Assembly: GCA_022606425.2 (NCBI GenBank)
Contig: JAHDVF020001509.1
Coordinates: 1-64,000, forward strand
DNA length: 64,000 nt
Reading direction: 5' to 3'
Source of the DNA: Lepidostoma basale
Taxonomy: Eukaryota; Arthropoda; Insecta; Trichoptera; Lepidostomatidae
Part shown: positions 21,440 to 31,862 of the stretch, in pieces
Numbering within the stretch: position 1 is the first letter of the stretch
Layout: the number at the start of each line of letters is the position of its first letter
Notes under the pieces: generated by a model
What the model saw: only the letters and a program-made list of their open reading frames with translations
The model's database searches: none
Told to the model about the DNA's origin: nothing
Program-made: the position numbers and the translations under genes

Positions 21440-22261
21440 TTACTGCAGGAGCTCGTAGAGCGCCGTGATGTAGGTCTGCGCCATCTGGAGGGTCTCGTAC
21501 TTGGAGAGCTGCCGGTCGCTGCCGAGGGAAGGCAAGTAAGTCCTGAGGCGGTCGAAGGCCTTGTTGAGGTTCTGCATCCTCCGCCTCTCGCGCGCGTTGG
21601 CCGCGAGCCGCCTCCTCCTCATCACCAGCGGGCTGACCACCTTCCCCCGCCCCCTGCCGCGCTTCACCTCGCCGAACTCCTCTCCGTATAGCGCCTCGTC
21701 TCCAGAATCCTGCATCAAGCTGTCGTCGTCTTCGAGGAATTCTCCTTCGTCGCCGTCTAGTTTGAACGGTTCGTCCGAGTCACCGGCGAGAATCTGGATT
21801 TTTTGTGAGGATTGATTGAAGGTTTTGCAGTTTTTCTTGTTGTTCTTTAAAGTGCCTTCAATCGGCGCGAGCAGGTCCGAAGTGTAAAATTCCGCGTTGA
21901 ATGGCTGGTTGGCTATCCCTCGGAATGCGATGGTGTTGGAAGAAGGAATCAGATTAGTGAAATGTTTGTCTCCGACGAGTATCTGCTCCTGCAGAGCCAG
22001 TCTCTGCTCGTGGCCCTCCGCGGGACTGATGGACCTGTAGCTATCTCCGGGCGAGGGAGTGGCCAGGTCGGAGCAGTCTCCGTACCTCTGCAGCAGCTCG
22101 GCCGGCTGGGGAGTCGGGTACTCCAGGGACACGTGGCCGGAGTCGGGAGAGCGGGGGTAGGAATATGACGAGAAGTAGCTGAGGCTGTCCGTCAGGCCGT
22201 AAGGGTCCTGCTTGGGCCCTCCGACGTGCATGTAGCGGTGGGCGTACATCTCGGTGGCCAT
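21440..22261 (-). CDS. ato: Atonal-family proneural bHLH transcription factor
   Basis: A 273-residue protein in a single open frame. Its C-terminal 59 residues (about 215-273) form a complete bHLH domain: basic part [17 protein letters not shown], helix 1 [11 protein letters not shown], loop [10 protein letters not shown], helix 2 [18 protein letters not shown]. The [13 protein letters not shown] basic region, the [14 protein letters not shown] helix and the end of the protein right after the domain are all typical of insect Atonal. Neurogenins and the ASC group differ at these positions. An acidic stretch (about 160-198) and KRGRGRGK precede the domain. The N-terminal half is rich in S, P, Y and Q. 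The start is the ATG at 22261, preceded in frame by TAA two codons upstream. Such proteins bind E boxes as heterodimers with Daughterless (E proteins) and specify photoreceptor and chordotonal precursors in Drosophila. Here the gene is alone in repeat-rich DNA and richer in GC than its surroundings. Confidence 0.93.
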   Translation of the reverse strand: MATEMYAHRYMHVGGPKQDPYGLTDSLSYFSSYSYPRSPDSGHVSLEYPTPQPAELLQRYGDCSDLATPSPGDSYRSISPAEGHEQRLALQEQILVGDKHFTNLIPSSNTIAFRGIANQPFNAEFYTSDLLAPIEGTLKNNKKNCKTFNQSSQKIQILAGDSDEPFKLDGDEGEFLEDDDSLMQDSGDEALYGEEFGEVKRGRGRGKVVSPLVMRRRRLAANARERRRMQNLNKAFDRLRTYLPSLGSDRQLSKYETLQMAQTYITALYELLQ

Positions 22262-22480
22262 CACTTATTCTCCAATTTGTTCAAAAACACAACTCGTTTT
22301 ACTATTTTTTTAATCACGAAAAAGTTCCGATTAAAACACTTTCTTGTTAGAGATTCAAATTGTAAGCTTTTAAGTTCGCGAAATAATTTACGATAAAAGC
22401 TCCACTAGGTGTCGGGGACCAGCGTCACTCGATAGAAAGATGTTGCCACAGCGCCGGTCGAAGCGGCATTGAGCCCCATA
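22262..22480 (-). promoter_or_regulatory. Likely atonal 5' UTR
   Basis: Lies between the start codon and the predicted start site about 25-30 bp downstream of the TATA box. No intron is needed to join them. An E box CATATG sits at 22477-22482, near the predicted start site. Extent inferred only from these signals. Confidence 0.45.
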
Positions 22481-22494
22481 TGTTACCTGTCCAA

Positions 22495-22502
22495 TTTATA
22501 TA
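22495..22502 (-). promoter_or_regulatory. TATA box for atonal
   Basis: The minus strand reads ggctatataaattgg. TATATAAA lies about 235 bp upstream of the ATG with a GC-rich surround, so transcription would begin near 22470. Confidence 0.5.
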
Positions 22503-22504
22503 GC

Positions 22505-22800
22505 CTCCGCCATACATTATCCGCACGCGAGGGACGGTCCGGCCGAGCGGGGGCGAAAGTAAAAAAAGCTAACCCACCGAGAGGGTGTTTTACCTGTAGC
22601 TTTGTTTTTTTATAAACCGCCTTTGTTTTAGCTGCCGGCCTGTCAGCTGAGGATAAGGTAGGGGAGGAAAGATGTCCCGCGCGAGGGTGGGAGCGAGACA
22701 GGGTGCCCGGAACAGCGAGTGCCAATAACAATTAGCCGCCAACAGGTGCCGCGGTAAACGTATTCCGATCATGATGGAAGGAAAGATGTGCGCCAAGAGG
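22505..22800 (-). promoter_or_regulatory. GC-rich region upstream of atonal with E boxes
   Basis: A non-repetitive, CpG-containing block just upstream of the TATA box. It holds CAGCTG (22644-22649) and CAGGTG (22743-22748), both E-box forms that bHLH proteins can bind, so autoregulation or cross-regulation is possible. The block ends where AT-rich repeat-laden sequence resumes. Confidence 0.45.
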
Positions 22801-22994
22801 GTACTCGAGAGTTACCATTCTCTGAGATCCTTGGACATCACTAAAACAGTGAACTGTCTTTGTTTTAGATACACAAAACAAAAATCTTCATTTGGATTCA
22901 TACGATTTTATAAATATTATTTACATAACGCATTTTTCCTGCTTATTAGAATATTTTTTTCAAATATAAACTCTGTTATCAAAACAAACCTTTA
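22801..22994. other. No feature recognised
   Basis: Transition from the GC-rich upstream block to AT-rich repeats. Confidence 0.4.
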
Positions 22995-23262
22995 TTATTC
23001 AAATGTTTTGATAATGTCTTAGAGAGGCGAAACATGTCGTTCACATAAAATATAATAAAACATCTAGAAAACAGACGTTTTCATTCGTATTCATCAAAAC
23101 ATTATTACAAATATCACATTTTATAATGCTCTAGCAAGGCGAAACAAGTCATAATAAAACTTGTATAAAACAGGCGTTTACATTCGTACCTATTAATTAT
23201 TAAATATTGAGTTTTTCTTCATTGTTTATAAAACAATAAATAACAAGCACAAATCATTACTT
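22995..23262 (+). repeat. Two H1 copies in tandem; first has a full hammerhead-like layout
   Basis: First copy: TTGATAA (23008-23014), extra T, stem II GTCT/AGGC (with a U-G pair) around TAGAG, GAAA (23029-23032), CATG, TC (23037-23038). Second copy: gctctagcaaggcgaaacaa. Each is followed by the usual ataaaac/tagacg block and, at the end, a ttgtttataaaacaataaat module. Confidence 0.75.
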
Positions 23263-23742
23263 TTTACGTATATATTGAATAAACAAAGTTTTTAAAATGT
23301 TAACATATAAACTTTTGAGGAAAATACATATTATAAGAAACAAATTATTATTACATAAAATATACGTTTGCTAATAGTTTTACTTGAAGTATGGTGGTGT
23401 CATGGTGGCCTTTTTGTAGTTACTAAATTTAATATTTCGTGTGGTTCGAATTAAATAATCGGGTGGTGATAGAACGCTTGGCTCCTGATCTAGGGGACTT
23501 CGGGTTAATTCTGGACACGACCAGATTCCTACTTCATAATAATGAGCTATTTTCTGCTAAATTATAATATCATTTAATTAAATCCTCAGTGTTATTTTTT
23601 AAAAGTAAGCTAGGACTTGCTGGAAGTTCCATAATATTCTCAAAGAGTGTCACGTTTTTGTCTTACTAGGTGAAAAAAGTTTATCTCAAAATGATATGCA
23701 TTACTGTTTTTAGAACATGTACGATGTCTATTTATTGAAAGC
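23263..23742 (+). other. No gene; possible second SINE type at 23455-23530
   Basis: cgggtggtgatagaacgctt followed by ctaggggacttcgggttaat and tctggacacgacc resembles an A box plus B box at tRNA spacing. Only a fragment. The rest is AT-rich. Confidence 0.35.
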
Positions 23743-23744
23743 TA

Positions 23745-24175
23745 ATGCATTAACACTGGAATTCCATAGTAATACACTTCGGATGGAGAAAATAACTTTG
23801 TTTATAATCCACAAAATATAAAAAACACGACATGTTTCGGAGGAAATCACCTTCTTCAGGTGTAAATACGAGTATATTATATAATAAAAACAAAACAAAG
23901 AGACTTATTGAACGCTTAGGCATTAACACTGTGGAATTCCATAGCAATTAAAAATAACTTTGTTTAATCCACTAATTATTAAAAAAAAGAGTATTATAAA
24001 ACACGACATGTTTTAAATAAATTATAATAAAAACTAAACAAAGAAAGACTAATACAAAAACGCATTTGAAATTCGTCTTATTCTTTTATTAAATAAAGTT
24101 ATTTTTAATTTTCTAAGTATAAACAAAGAAAGACTAATAAAAAACGCATTAAAAATCGATACAATACAAAGGAAC
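23745..24175 (-). repeat. H8 copies, one with a hammerhead-like motif
   Basis: Minus strand around 23823-23865: CTGAAGA, extra A, GG...CC stem, GAAA, CATG, TC. Repeated terminal modules (gcattaacactgtggaattc, gttatttttaattttctaag) show at least two overlapping copies. A second motif is reduced to cacgacatgtttt. Confidence 0.65.
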
Positions 24176-24309
24176 AAACAAATTAAAATTTAAAAAATTA
24201 ACCTGGGCTAATTGCTATAAGTAGGTACTAATAATTATTTATATTATCAGTAAGAACTAATAAATAATAATGAACAATAATAATACATAATAATAAAATG
24301 ATAATATAA

Positions 24310-24500
24310 AATTACCACCAGGGTCACCGATATAGGGATACGCATTGCAAGGATGAAGTGGCAAGGGGCTGGGCGTGTGTGCCGACGGGATGATGGAAGA
24401 GAACCAGAAGCCAAGGTTGGGCCGAAGAAGTGCCTACCAGGTGGAGTGAAGATATTGTGCGGACATTGCCGAGAAGGGTGGCGTGGGGGTCTAGAGGTTA
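24310..24500 (+). mobile_element. RTE-A-like fragment
   Basis: RVTDIGIRIARMKWQGAGRV then CRRDDGREPEAKVGPKKC follow the order of RTE-A (TTLKWRWAGHVAR, then the WW/RP block). The frame breaks soon after. Confidence 0.55.
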
Positions 24501-24569
24501 TTTTCAATTTCCAAAGTGTACGATGTCTTATTATTATTTTTTAATGTTCTGATATTTATTAAAAAAGTG

Positions 24570-24905
24570 TTAAGTAAATGATATTTGTACAATCGTATAA
24601 ATTCAGTCCGAGACAGAATAAGAAATTCTGAAATAAGAAAGATCTGCAATGTAGAAGATATCGTGCGATGGGGAAGACTGAGAAGACGCTACTGGAGAGA
24701 TCATGTGGAAAGAGCATGTTCTGAGAGAGTGGTAAATATAGCCGTAAATAAAGTACCAACAGGAAATCAACCTGCAGGAGGCCACCTAAAAGATGGCGAG
24801 ACAGTTGGACATCTGCATCCCAGGAACAAGCTCCGAGAAATAACAGGACACAGTTCTGAATAAAGCAGAAGAAGCAGAAGAAGCAGAAGAAGACGAAGAA
24901 GTATA
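24570..24905 (+). mobile_element. RTE-D C-terminal fragment
   Basis: Open for about 92 codons: SVRDRIRNSEIRKICNVEDI, VRWGRLRRRYWRDHVERACS, NKVPTGNQPAGGHLKD, then a GAAGCA-repeat tail. Clear match to the RTE-D pieces at 3318-4058 and 6185-6548. Confidence 0.8.
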
Positions 24906-25318
24906 AATTCAAATTATTAGAATATTAATTATTTAAATATTAGAAATCAAAGTCGATCGATTAACTATTATATATTTACAGTACAGTCTTCATTATGTTC
25001 AATGGTAGAATAGATTCTATAGGAGATAAAAACATCTAGATCATTCATTCATTCAGCGCGCAATTCCAAGGTGCTGGACCGAGCGTAATCTTTGAGTAGC
25101 CAAAGTACGAGGAGGTACCTACCTACATACAGAGGAGGTACTCGCCCAGCACAGACCATTTCGCTAGCGGTCATTACCGCTATTTGCACATTTGTATTAG
25201 CCATATGTGCCCCCAGTAAGACTCCGGCCCATCTAAATCGGCCATTGCCAATATTAGAATCTTATATTACTCTTATTAAATGTTAAATTGTAAAACTCTG
25301 TTTACTTATCACAATTTT
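24906..25318. other. No gene seen
   Basis: Mixed composition, no recognised reading frame. A ctacctacatacagaggagg patch near 25116 is unremarkable. Confidence 0.4.
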
Positions 25319-25319
25319 T

Positions 25320-25390
25320 ATTTATATTTTTTTATTTTTACGACAGCTGTTTCGTCAACCTGTGTTGACATCATCAGGTGTAATAATAAT
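25320..25390 (-). repeat. H2 hammerhead-like motif, best-preserved single copy
   Basis: Minus strand: CTGATGA (25377-25371), extra T, stem II GTCAAC/GTTGAC with loop ACAG (six perfect pairs), GAAA (25353-25350), CAGCTG (25349-25344), TC (25343-25342). Every conserved core base of a hammerhead is present. No inverted partner is adjacent. Confidence 0.8.
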
Positions 25391-26302
25391 TTATCAACTG
25401 TAAAAATTTAATTTTTGTGATTTTTCGAACCTTTCTCTTTAGTTAGTTAGTTTCGAAATTTAGTTAGCTACCTTTTCGAACCTTTCTGTGTATTTGTTCC
25501 TATGTCAATTGAATAATTTCTAATTTTGAAGTTTTTGATGGAGTTGAGTTTCCTTATTACAGTTAATTATAAAACGGGTTGTTAAAATTTATAGGGCAAA
25601 AAACTCATTCATGCGAAATCTGTTGACAATTTCAATATCATACTAAAACCAATTGACGAATTATCTTCCTAACGTTCGCCAACCTAGCGCGGCCAGACTG
25701 TAGAGCGAAGGCGCCGCTAGCCACCAAAACATTATTAGAGAATTAAACTAACTTTAGTTGCCAAAATTCACACAGTCAGAGCATTTAGTTCGGAGGTTCA
25801 ATTGACCATCACGAGGGAGCGTTTACTATTTCATTTCGCATTACCGTAAACTGGCGCATTAGGAATGCCTGTGTACAAATATCGAGGTCTAAATGAGGCG
25901 ACCGACGAGGAGAATGACTTCAATATAAACTATAATTTAGGTTCAAGCGCAATATTCATATAAATAAGAGTGTGCTTCAATCTTGTACAGTCTTCATACA
26001 ATGTTTAAGAAGCGATATGGCGAGGTTTCAAGTCAAGGGACGAATTTTAGAAGAGGTTGTCAAATTGGCTCTTTATTTTAATTATTTCAATAAAATATTA
26101 TTAAACATTCCTAAAATTGCACAATTAAGATGCTTTAATGGAGTTTTAATGTAAGTATTGTATGAAGCATTAGCGGCTCGTAGGTTGAAATCATGAGAGT
26201 GAGCTGTGAACGACAATTCAGTTACTTCAGTTAGATAAAGTGTATCCAAAAAGCTATAATGGCATTGCACAATGGGGTTCTTTTACCAAATCCTTTGTAA
26301 GG
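25391..26302. other. No gene; unique GC-richer stretch 25680-25920
   Basis: The 25680-25920 stretch (gcgcggccagactgtagagc, gaaggcgccgctagccacc) is not repeated and has no good frame. It is a candidate non-coding element. Confidence 0.35.
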
Positions 26303-26400
26303 AAGCGTAGCATGGAACTGGTAAAAGTAGGATCAAAGTAGAATAGATGAAATAGAAATGAGATTTCTTAGACGAATTTGCATTAAATCTGTAAAATAAC
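26303..26400 (+). mobile_element. RTE-B fragment
   Basis: aagcgtagcatggaactggt and gatgaaatagaaatgagatt correspond to the EAWNW and AVEMRSLR region of RTE-B. Short and frame-broken. Confidence 0.5.
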
Positions 26401-26574
26401 AATCATATGTCATTTTCGAACGAAAGTGGAGATGATAATTTTGGTATTTTATAAGTTGATATCCGTGAATACCATAAATCACTTCGAAAGTCGGAAAATA
26501 TTGCTCAAATAATAAATTTTGTAATTTTTATAATTGCTTAGACTTCATTACAGTAAAATCATTGATACCCCTTT

Positions 26575-26768
26575 TATAAATACCACACCGAAGGTCCTGA
26601 GTTCGATTCCAGGCATGGTAGTATGATTTTGGCACTGTCTTTGGTCGGACGTAGAATTCATGTTTCAATTAAATGGCGATTAATCAGCTACCTATTACAT
26701 GTCGTCAAAAACAATTTATTAGCTAAAAAATATACATAGTAATTGGGTTCAAACAACCCGTTGGACAT
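26575..26768 (+). repeat. SINE, 5'-truncated
   Basis: B box gagttcgattccaggcatgg, then tttggtcggacgtagaattc and a 3' part ending taattgggttcaaacaaccc. The A box is missing. Same 3' variant as 9595-9815 and 13880-14202. Confidence 0.7.
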
Positions 26769-26829
26769 AAAATAAATAAATTCATCTGTCATTATGTCTG
26801 ATTATGTCTCATTCATTTTAGGTAGAAAC

Positions 26830-27470
26830 AAAAAATGTGCTCACAAAACAGCCTGTTGGGGAAGTTCACTGCTCATCTTGGGGCGCACCCCAGAGTCCTC
26901 TTAACATCGGGCTCGCACTCTGCTACTCAGCCGGTGTCTATATGTGTCCTTTCTGGAGTCGATCCAAACTCACTGAGGTAGTGGATGGATATCCCAACGC
27001 AGCCCTCCCCTCCTGGAAAAGTTATATAATATATTAGCATGAATATCCCCCCCCCCCAAATTAGGAGAAGCATTGCCAGCGGTGTGAAAATGAAAAAACA
27101 ACATAATGACCAGCCTCTAAAGAAAAGGATACATAAATACGTGACTCCACCGCACCACTATTGCGTGCACCCAAAGTGGAAAGACTGGAAGAATGGAAGA
27201 CAGGTTATGGGTGCTTCAACTGGTTGGAACCCAAGGAGGTTTTACTAGCCGGACAAGAGCTGTGATGGAGGAACTGAAAGCCCTGAATCGACTGCGTGCA
27301 CGCGTTTGTAGATCCAGAGAGAACTTGGCAAGATGGAGAATTCTTCGTGGCAATGGGGTGCACTCAATCAACATCTAGAAGCGCGGTTCGGCTGGCGCTC
27401 TTCTGGGACAACGATATACTCGTACATATTGACACTAATACCATTGACACGAGAAAGATTTTAGGGAGGA
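26830..27470 (+). mobile_element. Non-LTR retrotransposon RT/C-terminal fragment
   Basis: PVGEVHCSSWGAPQSPLNIG then LALCYSAGVYMCPFWSRS match the post-thumb region (ALALCYSTAEYxCPVWxRS) of a LINE type. After several breaks, LNRLRARVCRSRENLARWRI matches the C-terminal region of the same type. A run of 13 C near 27046 interrupts it. Confidence 0.6.
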
Positions 27471-27474
27471 TTTA

Positions 27475-28228
27475 AACCATGTCCTCTGGACCAGAGGAGT
27501 CGTGTGTTTAATTTTTGATATTGCCACTGTGGAAGCTCGAAATGGTATAATTATGGTTTCGTATAAATTTGAATGTCTGCATTACAGGTAATAATAGAGT
27601 TTAGGGATATCATAAGTTAGCCCGCAAAAACCCCTCTTATTTAGGAGCGCCAAAGCCTATAATGGCGGAGAGATATGGCTAATGGTGGCGCGAGATACTC
27701 CAACTCTCGCGGGCGAAGTGTATTCATATTACCCACTTCCGGATTAGCCAAACTAGAAGCTGTAATAGAACGCGTCTTTACATTGTAATTACTACCTTCT
27801 AAGAATCTCTGAATGCCACCCCTTTATTAATAGTTTTTATTGCCATAGAAACCGTTCACAAACACAATGTTTTTACAATCAATAGTCCTAATGATATTAT
27901 TATGGACTGTTACATAAAAAAATGATAGATTTTATTTTAATTCCTTGCCTAATACAAACAATCCGCCACCTACCTATCTACACGCTCATTGAAAACTAAT
28001 TTAATGTAGAAAGGTTCGGCAAATCTAATACAAAAAACAATAAAAAATTATCAAAGCGTATTTTATTCAATGTAAAAGTTTGGAACGGTATTTCCGTTTA
28101 CCTACGATAGCATAAAAAATACTGATTGAGTATCTATATACAAGAAGTTTTTACTAAGTTAGAAGAATATTTAATGGAGTGTTTAACTCGATAGATAATG
28201 AAAACAATTAAAAATGCAAATTAAAAAA
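27475..28228. other. No gene; unique GC-richer stretch 27610-27780
   Basis: The 27610-27780 part (ttagcccgcaaaaacccctc, cgcgagatactccaactctc) is not repeated in the window. Non-coding as far as I can see. Confidence 0.35.
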
Positions 28229-28229
28229 A

Positions 28230-28395
28230 TGAATATTTAGTTAAAATCCACTAATGTTTGTGTTTTCGATCGGTTTCGGCAGCTCGCTGCCATTTTCTGC
28301 CATCTTCGGCAGCGATCTACCGAAATCGGTCGATGATTCAAATATTGGTGGATTTTAACTAAATACATTATAAATTTAAAATGAAAATATTATCT
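28230..28395. repeat. H4 fold-back element
   Basis: The left motif on the minus strand keeps stem II GGCAG/CTGCC with loop CGAG, then GAAA and CCGATCG. The right copy (cggcagcgatctaccgaaat, cggtcgatg) is worn. Outer arms pair atatttagttaaaatccac with gtggattttaactaaatac. Confidence 0.7.
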
Positions 28396-29700
28396 TTTAT
28401 TAGATAGTATTATATTTTGTAACTTTATAATGGATGGGATTGTGTAGGAAAATATAACACCAAAAAAATGACACAGACTAGGAGTGCAGATCATATACAT
28501 TGTCTGTTATGCGGACAAGAAAAACCTGCAATCACTTTTGAATGCATTCCATATTGCTAGTCAAAAATATAACATGACTATATCAGTAATCTAAGAGTTC
28601 GAGTTCGAGTTTTTATTATTATTATTGCTAGCGTTTTAATAATATAAACAGCCTTTAAAGTCATTCTTCCACCCCTAATGATACTCAATAAATTGGTATG
28701 TTAACAAAAGTAGCTCTGCGAGATTATTGTTTAGGGAAAGCAACGAAAATGCTGGGTGATTGATTGGTAAAGTTCTGATGTTTTTTTGATCGCTAATCAT
28801 ATTACCAAAACTCTTTTAGTACCACGCTTTATCAAGATATCTCTCTGTTTACAAATTGAACTATTTATTAAACCGGCACATGTGTGATGATCCAGAAAAG
28901 CCTCTGAGATTAATCAACGTGAGAGCGATTTATGAAATAATTAATTTAGTGCGGAGATCTGCGGATATTAGAGGGCTTTAATCAAAGTCAACGATAAAAA
29001 TCGCAATTGATTATACTTACACAGTTGCCCACAGTCAATCGAGAGCGGAATTTTTGGAAGAGAGTGAGAAGATATAAATAATGGAGTTGGAATTAATTAC
29101 ACAGAATATTAGATTAAGTTAATAGCCAGTCTGAGCTATGATGGGTACTTGTACGGAAAGTTGCAGTCAAATGTGGGAAGAATACAAATTTCGACCGGAG
29201 CAACTCCGATATTTCACGAGTTCCCAAATAAAATAGATGAGAACAGGAAGATCCCAATCAGTCAGTGTAGAGTCAATAATCGGCTTACACAACTCTTGCT
29301 CGTTATATCGAGTAATAAGCGCGTGTTGTACCGACAAGGAAACACAAGTTTGCATTCATTCAATCACTCCCAAATCATGATTCAGTCCAAAGCACGGACG
29401 TATTAATTGGCGTATATGTGAACAGACCTCTTTCAATAATTACTTCTTTCTCTGTACAGAGCGTAAAAAGTATATCTGTCAGTCAACCGATTGATCCGCG
29501 CCATCGCCCGGGGTGGAGGGGGAGGGGAGGAGGGGGGGACTCAGTGAGATAAACCGCTAATGATAGTCGCCAGGGATACGCGCAGCGTGGTTCTAGTGTC
29601 GCATGCCATACGCAATGCAGTCACGTAATCGCTATGTATGAAAATAATTTACGAAAATTATAATTTTTTCATGTCAACTTATATGCATACGTAATGATTA
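28396..29700. other. No gene; conserved-looking unique parts 28860-29060 and 29400-29640
   Basis: Two non-repeated stretches. The first has an E box inside cacatgtgtg and several ATTA words. The second contains the G-run block at 29510-29538. Frames here are short and unrecognised. Confidence 0.35.
29509..29538 (+). other. G-quadruplex-capable run
   Basis: GGGG-TGGA-GGGGG-A-GGGG-AGGA-GGGGGGG on the plus strand: four runs of at least four G with loops of 1-4 nt, in an otherwise AT-rich area. Confidence 0.6.
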
Positions 29701-29704
29701 TCTT

Positions 29705-30320
29705 TTTCTCTTCTTCTTTTTGTCCTATCACACCTCTGTGGTGCATAGGGCCCCAAGGAACCTTCTCCACCCGACTCTTTCGCATATGAGGCCTGCTGCC
29801 TTAACCTCGTCCTGCAGGGTTCTTCTCCAGGTGGTTCTAGGTCTGCCTCGCTTTCTCTTTCCCCCCATAGGGGACCAGTCTAGTGCATCCTGAGCGATAC
29901 AGACTGGGTTCCATCTCAGAGTGTGACCGATCCACTGCCATTTGCGTCTTGCTAGCGACTTGCTATCTAATCGGAGAGCATGGTCCAGAAGAAGGCATTT
30001 AACACTGTTTGGGGGCCAATAGATTTTGAATATTGAGCGAAGGCACCTATTTATACACACCTGGAGTTTACCAATAACGTCCGCGGTAGATTTCCAAGTC
30101 TCACATCCGTATAGCAGTACGCTTTTAACGCTACTGCTGAATATTTGGAGCTTGAGCTTTCTCGAAATGATACTGGAACGCCATACAGGGCGAAGCATAG
30201 CGAGAGCTCCCTTTGCCTTGTTGAGTCTGCTGGCTACATCTTCCTCCGTACCTCCCGAGCCTGCTACCAAGGTAGCAAAAGCTGGTCGTGGTCACAAGTT
30301 GGACACTGTGGAGCAAGATT
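29705..30320 (-). mobile_element. RTE-E reverse transcriptase C-terminal half
   Basis: A single minus frame of 180 codons: RLNKAKGALAMLRPVWRSS, SVKSVLLYGCETW, LARRKWQWIGHTLRWNP, GKRKRGRPRTTWRRTLQDE. The order LYGCETW, WIGHTLR, RGRPRTTWRR is that of endonuclease-reverse transcriptase ends. A frameshift separates it from an upstream YLGS at about 30260-30316. No catalytic YADD block remains. Confidence 0.85.
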
Positions 30321-30354
30321 GGATGATGAATAATTTATACGATTTAAAATGTAA

Positions 30355-30550
30355 TTATTTTTTGTTTTATTGTATTTCATGGGAATGACATGTTTTGCCT
30401 TACAGAAACATTATCAAATGTGGCAAGGTGAAACATATCATACACATAAAACATTATTAAACATCTGAAAAACAGATGTTTTCATTCATATGAATTGTTT
30501 AATATCGAGTTTTACAATACTGTTCAAGGCACAATAAATATGTAACGATG
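30355..30550. repeat. H1 inverted pair
   Basis: Minus copy (tttattgtatttcatgggaa, tgacatgttttgcctta) directly followed by a plus copy (aatgtggcaaggtgaaacat, atctgaaaaacagatg). Terminal module ctgttcaaggcacaataaat. Confidence 0.65.
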
Positions 30551-31545
30551 AAGTTCAGTATGTACTCGTAGATGCCGCTATATATTACAAAACGCCTTTT
30601 TATTTATTAACCTTAATATGACGAAGCTTGGTGTCCCCGTAAAATTACACGGAAATTTTTATAACATGAACACTTTCCAAAAAATAATATGTATGTATAT
30701 TTAAAAAAAAAAAATTTAGAATAAACAACCTGTTTTTTTTCAATCGTTTAATTGTAGATTTTCATGTTAAGCATTTCTCGCCTTGTAAAGGTAGGTACTA
30801 AAATGCCTCTATCTACAGATTGTTCGAAACAGCTTTATTTTCTATTATTATAGTTCTAAAACATCTCACAATATTTCCTTTAAGAATCCACTAGATCACT
30901 ATTAATTCTATTTTCAGTGGTATTGAGATAAAAGTTGATCCACCGCTGACCGTAATCCATTAATATTTGGCTGATTACGGCGCGGCGGCTCCAATAATGA
31001 CTCTATCGCCGTGTACTGTACCGATATAAAGAAACACCATCTAAATCGTTCCTAATTAATTGATTCGGAACAATTCACAGCGCGCCAATAGTGCAGTGGA
31101 ATAAGAGGCTGCCTCCCACATCCTGCTGGGCCCGCGTGCCATTGTCCCGCCGGTACTGTTAGACAACACGGCGGACTGTATTTATCACTCCAATCAATAT
31201 AATGATATCACCTTAACCGCTGAATTTGGACAGCGCCAACACACGAGGGCCGTGCAGGCACCGCGGTGAATGCACTCTGCGCCCGCTAGATAGATCATAT
31301 TATATTATACATTCACTCTAGTAGCTACCTGCATCTCTTAGTCTTCACTTCTCAGTATCACGTGCTCAATATAGCGCAATCGGATTATTCGGTGATCTTA
31401 TGTGTAAGAAACAGAATGATTAAGTTATCAACGTCGATAATGACCGATACACTTAAAGTTATCGTTATCGCGAACTCAGAGGTACCCAAGGTTGCAGAAA
31501 ACCGTTCGGACGACCATGGCTATGATGGGAGAATGAAGTTGGGAG
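30551..31545. other. No gene; unique GC-richer block 30930-31300
   Basis: This block is non-repetitive and contains TAATCC (30956-30961) and ctgattacgg (30971-30980), an inverted near-match to it. Such TAATCC words suit K50 homeodomain factors. There is no coding frame. It is a candidate enhancer or a non-coding exon. Confidence 0.4.
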
Positions 31546-31547
31546 AG

Positions 31548-31735
31548 ATGCATAGAGGATTCCCACCGCTTACCCGAAGCTGTTATAGGCGAACGGCGCC
31601 TTTCGTCAGCTTCGGTCATCCTATCCATAGGCCCATCCCTCGTTCACGCGGGACTTACGTTAGAAAAATTATATATAAGAAGTCAAGAAGTCAAATTTAA
31701 TCCACTCCTATTTTCCTCTATGTCTTCCTGATGTG
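31548..31735. mobile_element. MITE-like element, copy 3
   Basis: Shares with copy 1 the inner phrases ggcgcctttcgtcagcttcg and gcgggacttacgtt, and ends atgcatagaggatt / cctctatgtcttcc that are imperfect inverted repeats. Confidence 0.55.
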
Positions 31736-31744
31736 CAAATTACA

Positions 31745-31862
31745 AAACGACACTTAAAATATAAAAAGGGAGAGATGCACTGAAATTGCTGCGAGTGTCA
31801 AGTTGGAAAGACGGAATGCTCGATATGGGCTGTAGGGCTATCGAAGAAGAAGAAAATTATCA
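31745..31862 (+). mobile_element. RTE-G 3' fragment
   Basis: gagagatgcactgaaattgc, gtgtcaagttggaaagac and a ggctgtagggc...gaagaagaag end match the RTE-G terminus (LLRVSSWKD). Confidence 0.5.

Noticed and set aside
21561..22168. Plus-strand frames at 21561-21815 and 21962-22168
   Set aside because: They lie opposite the atonal coding sequence and only reflect its base composition.
24559..24912. Phe/Cys-rich minus-strand frame
   Set aside because: It is the antisense of the RTE-D coding remnant and its GAAGCA tail.
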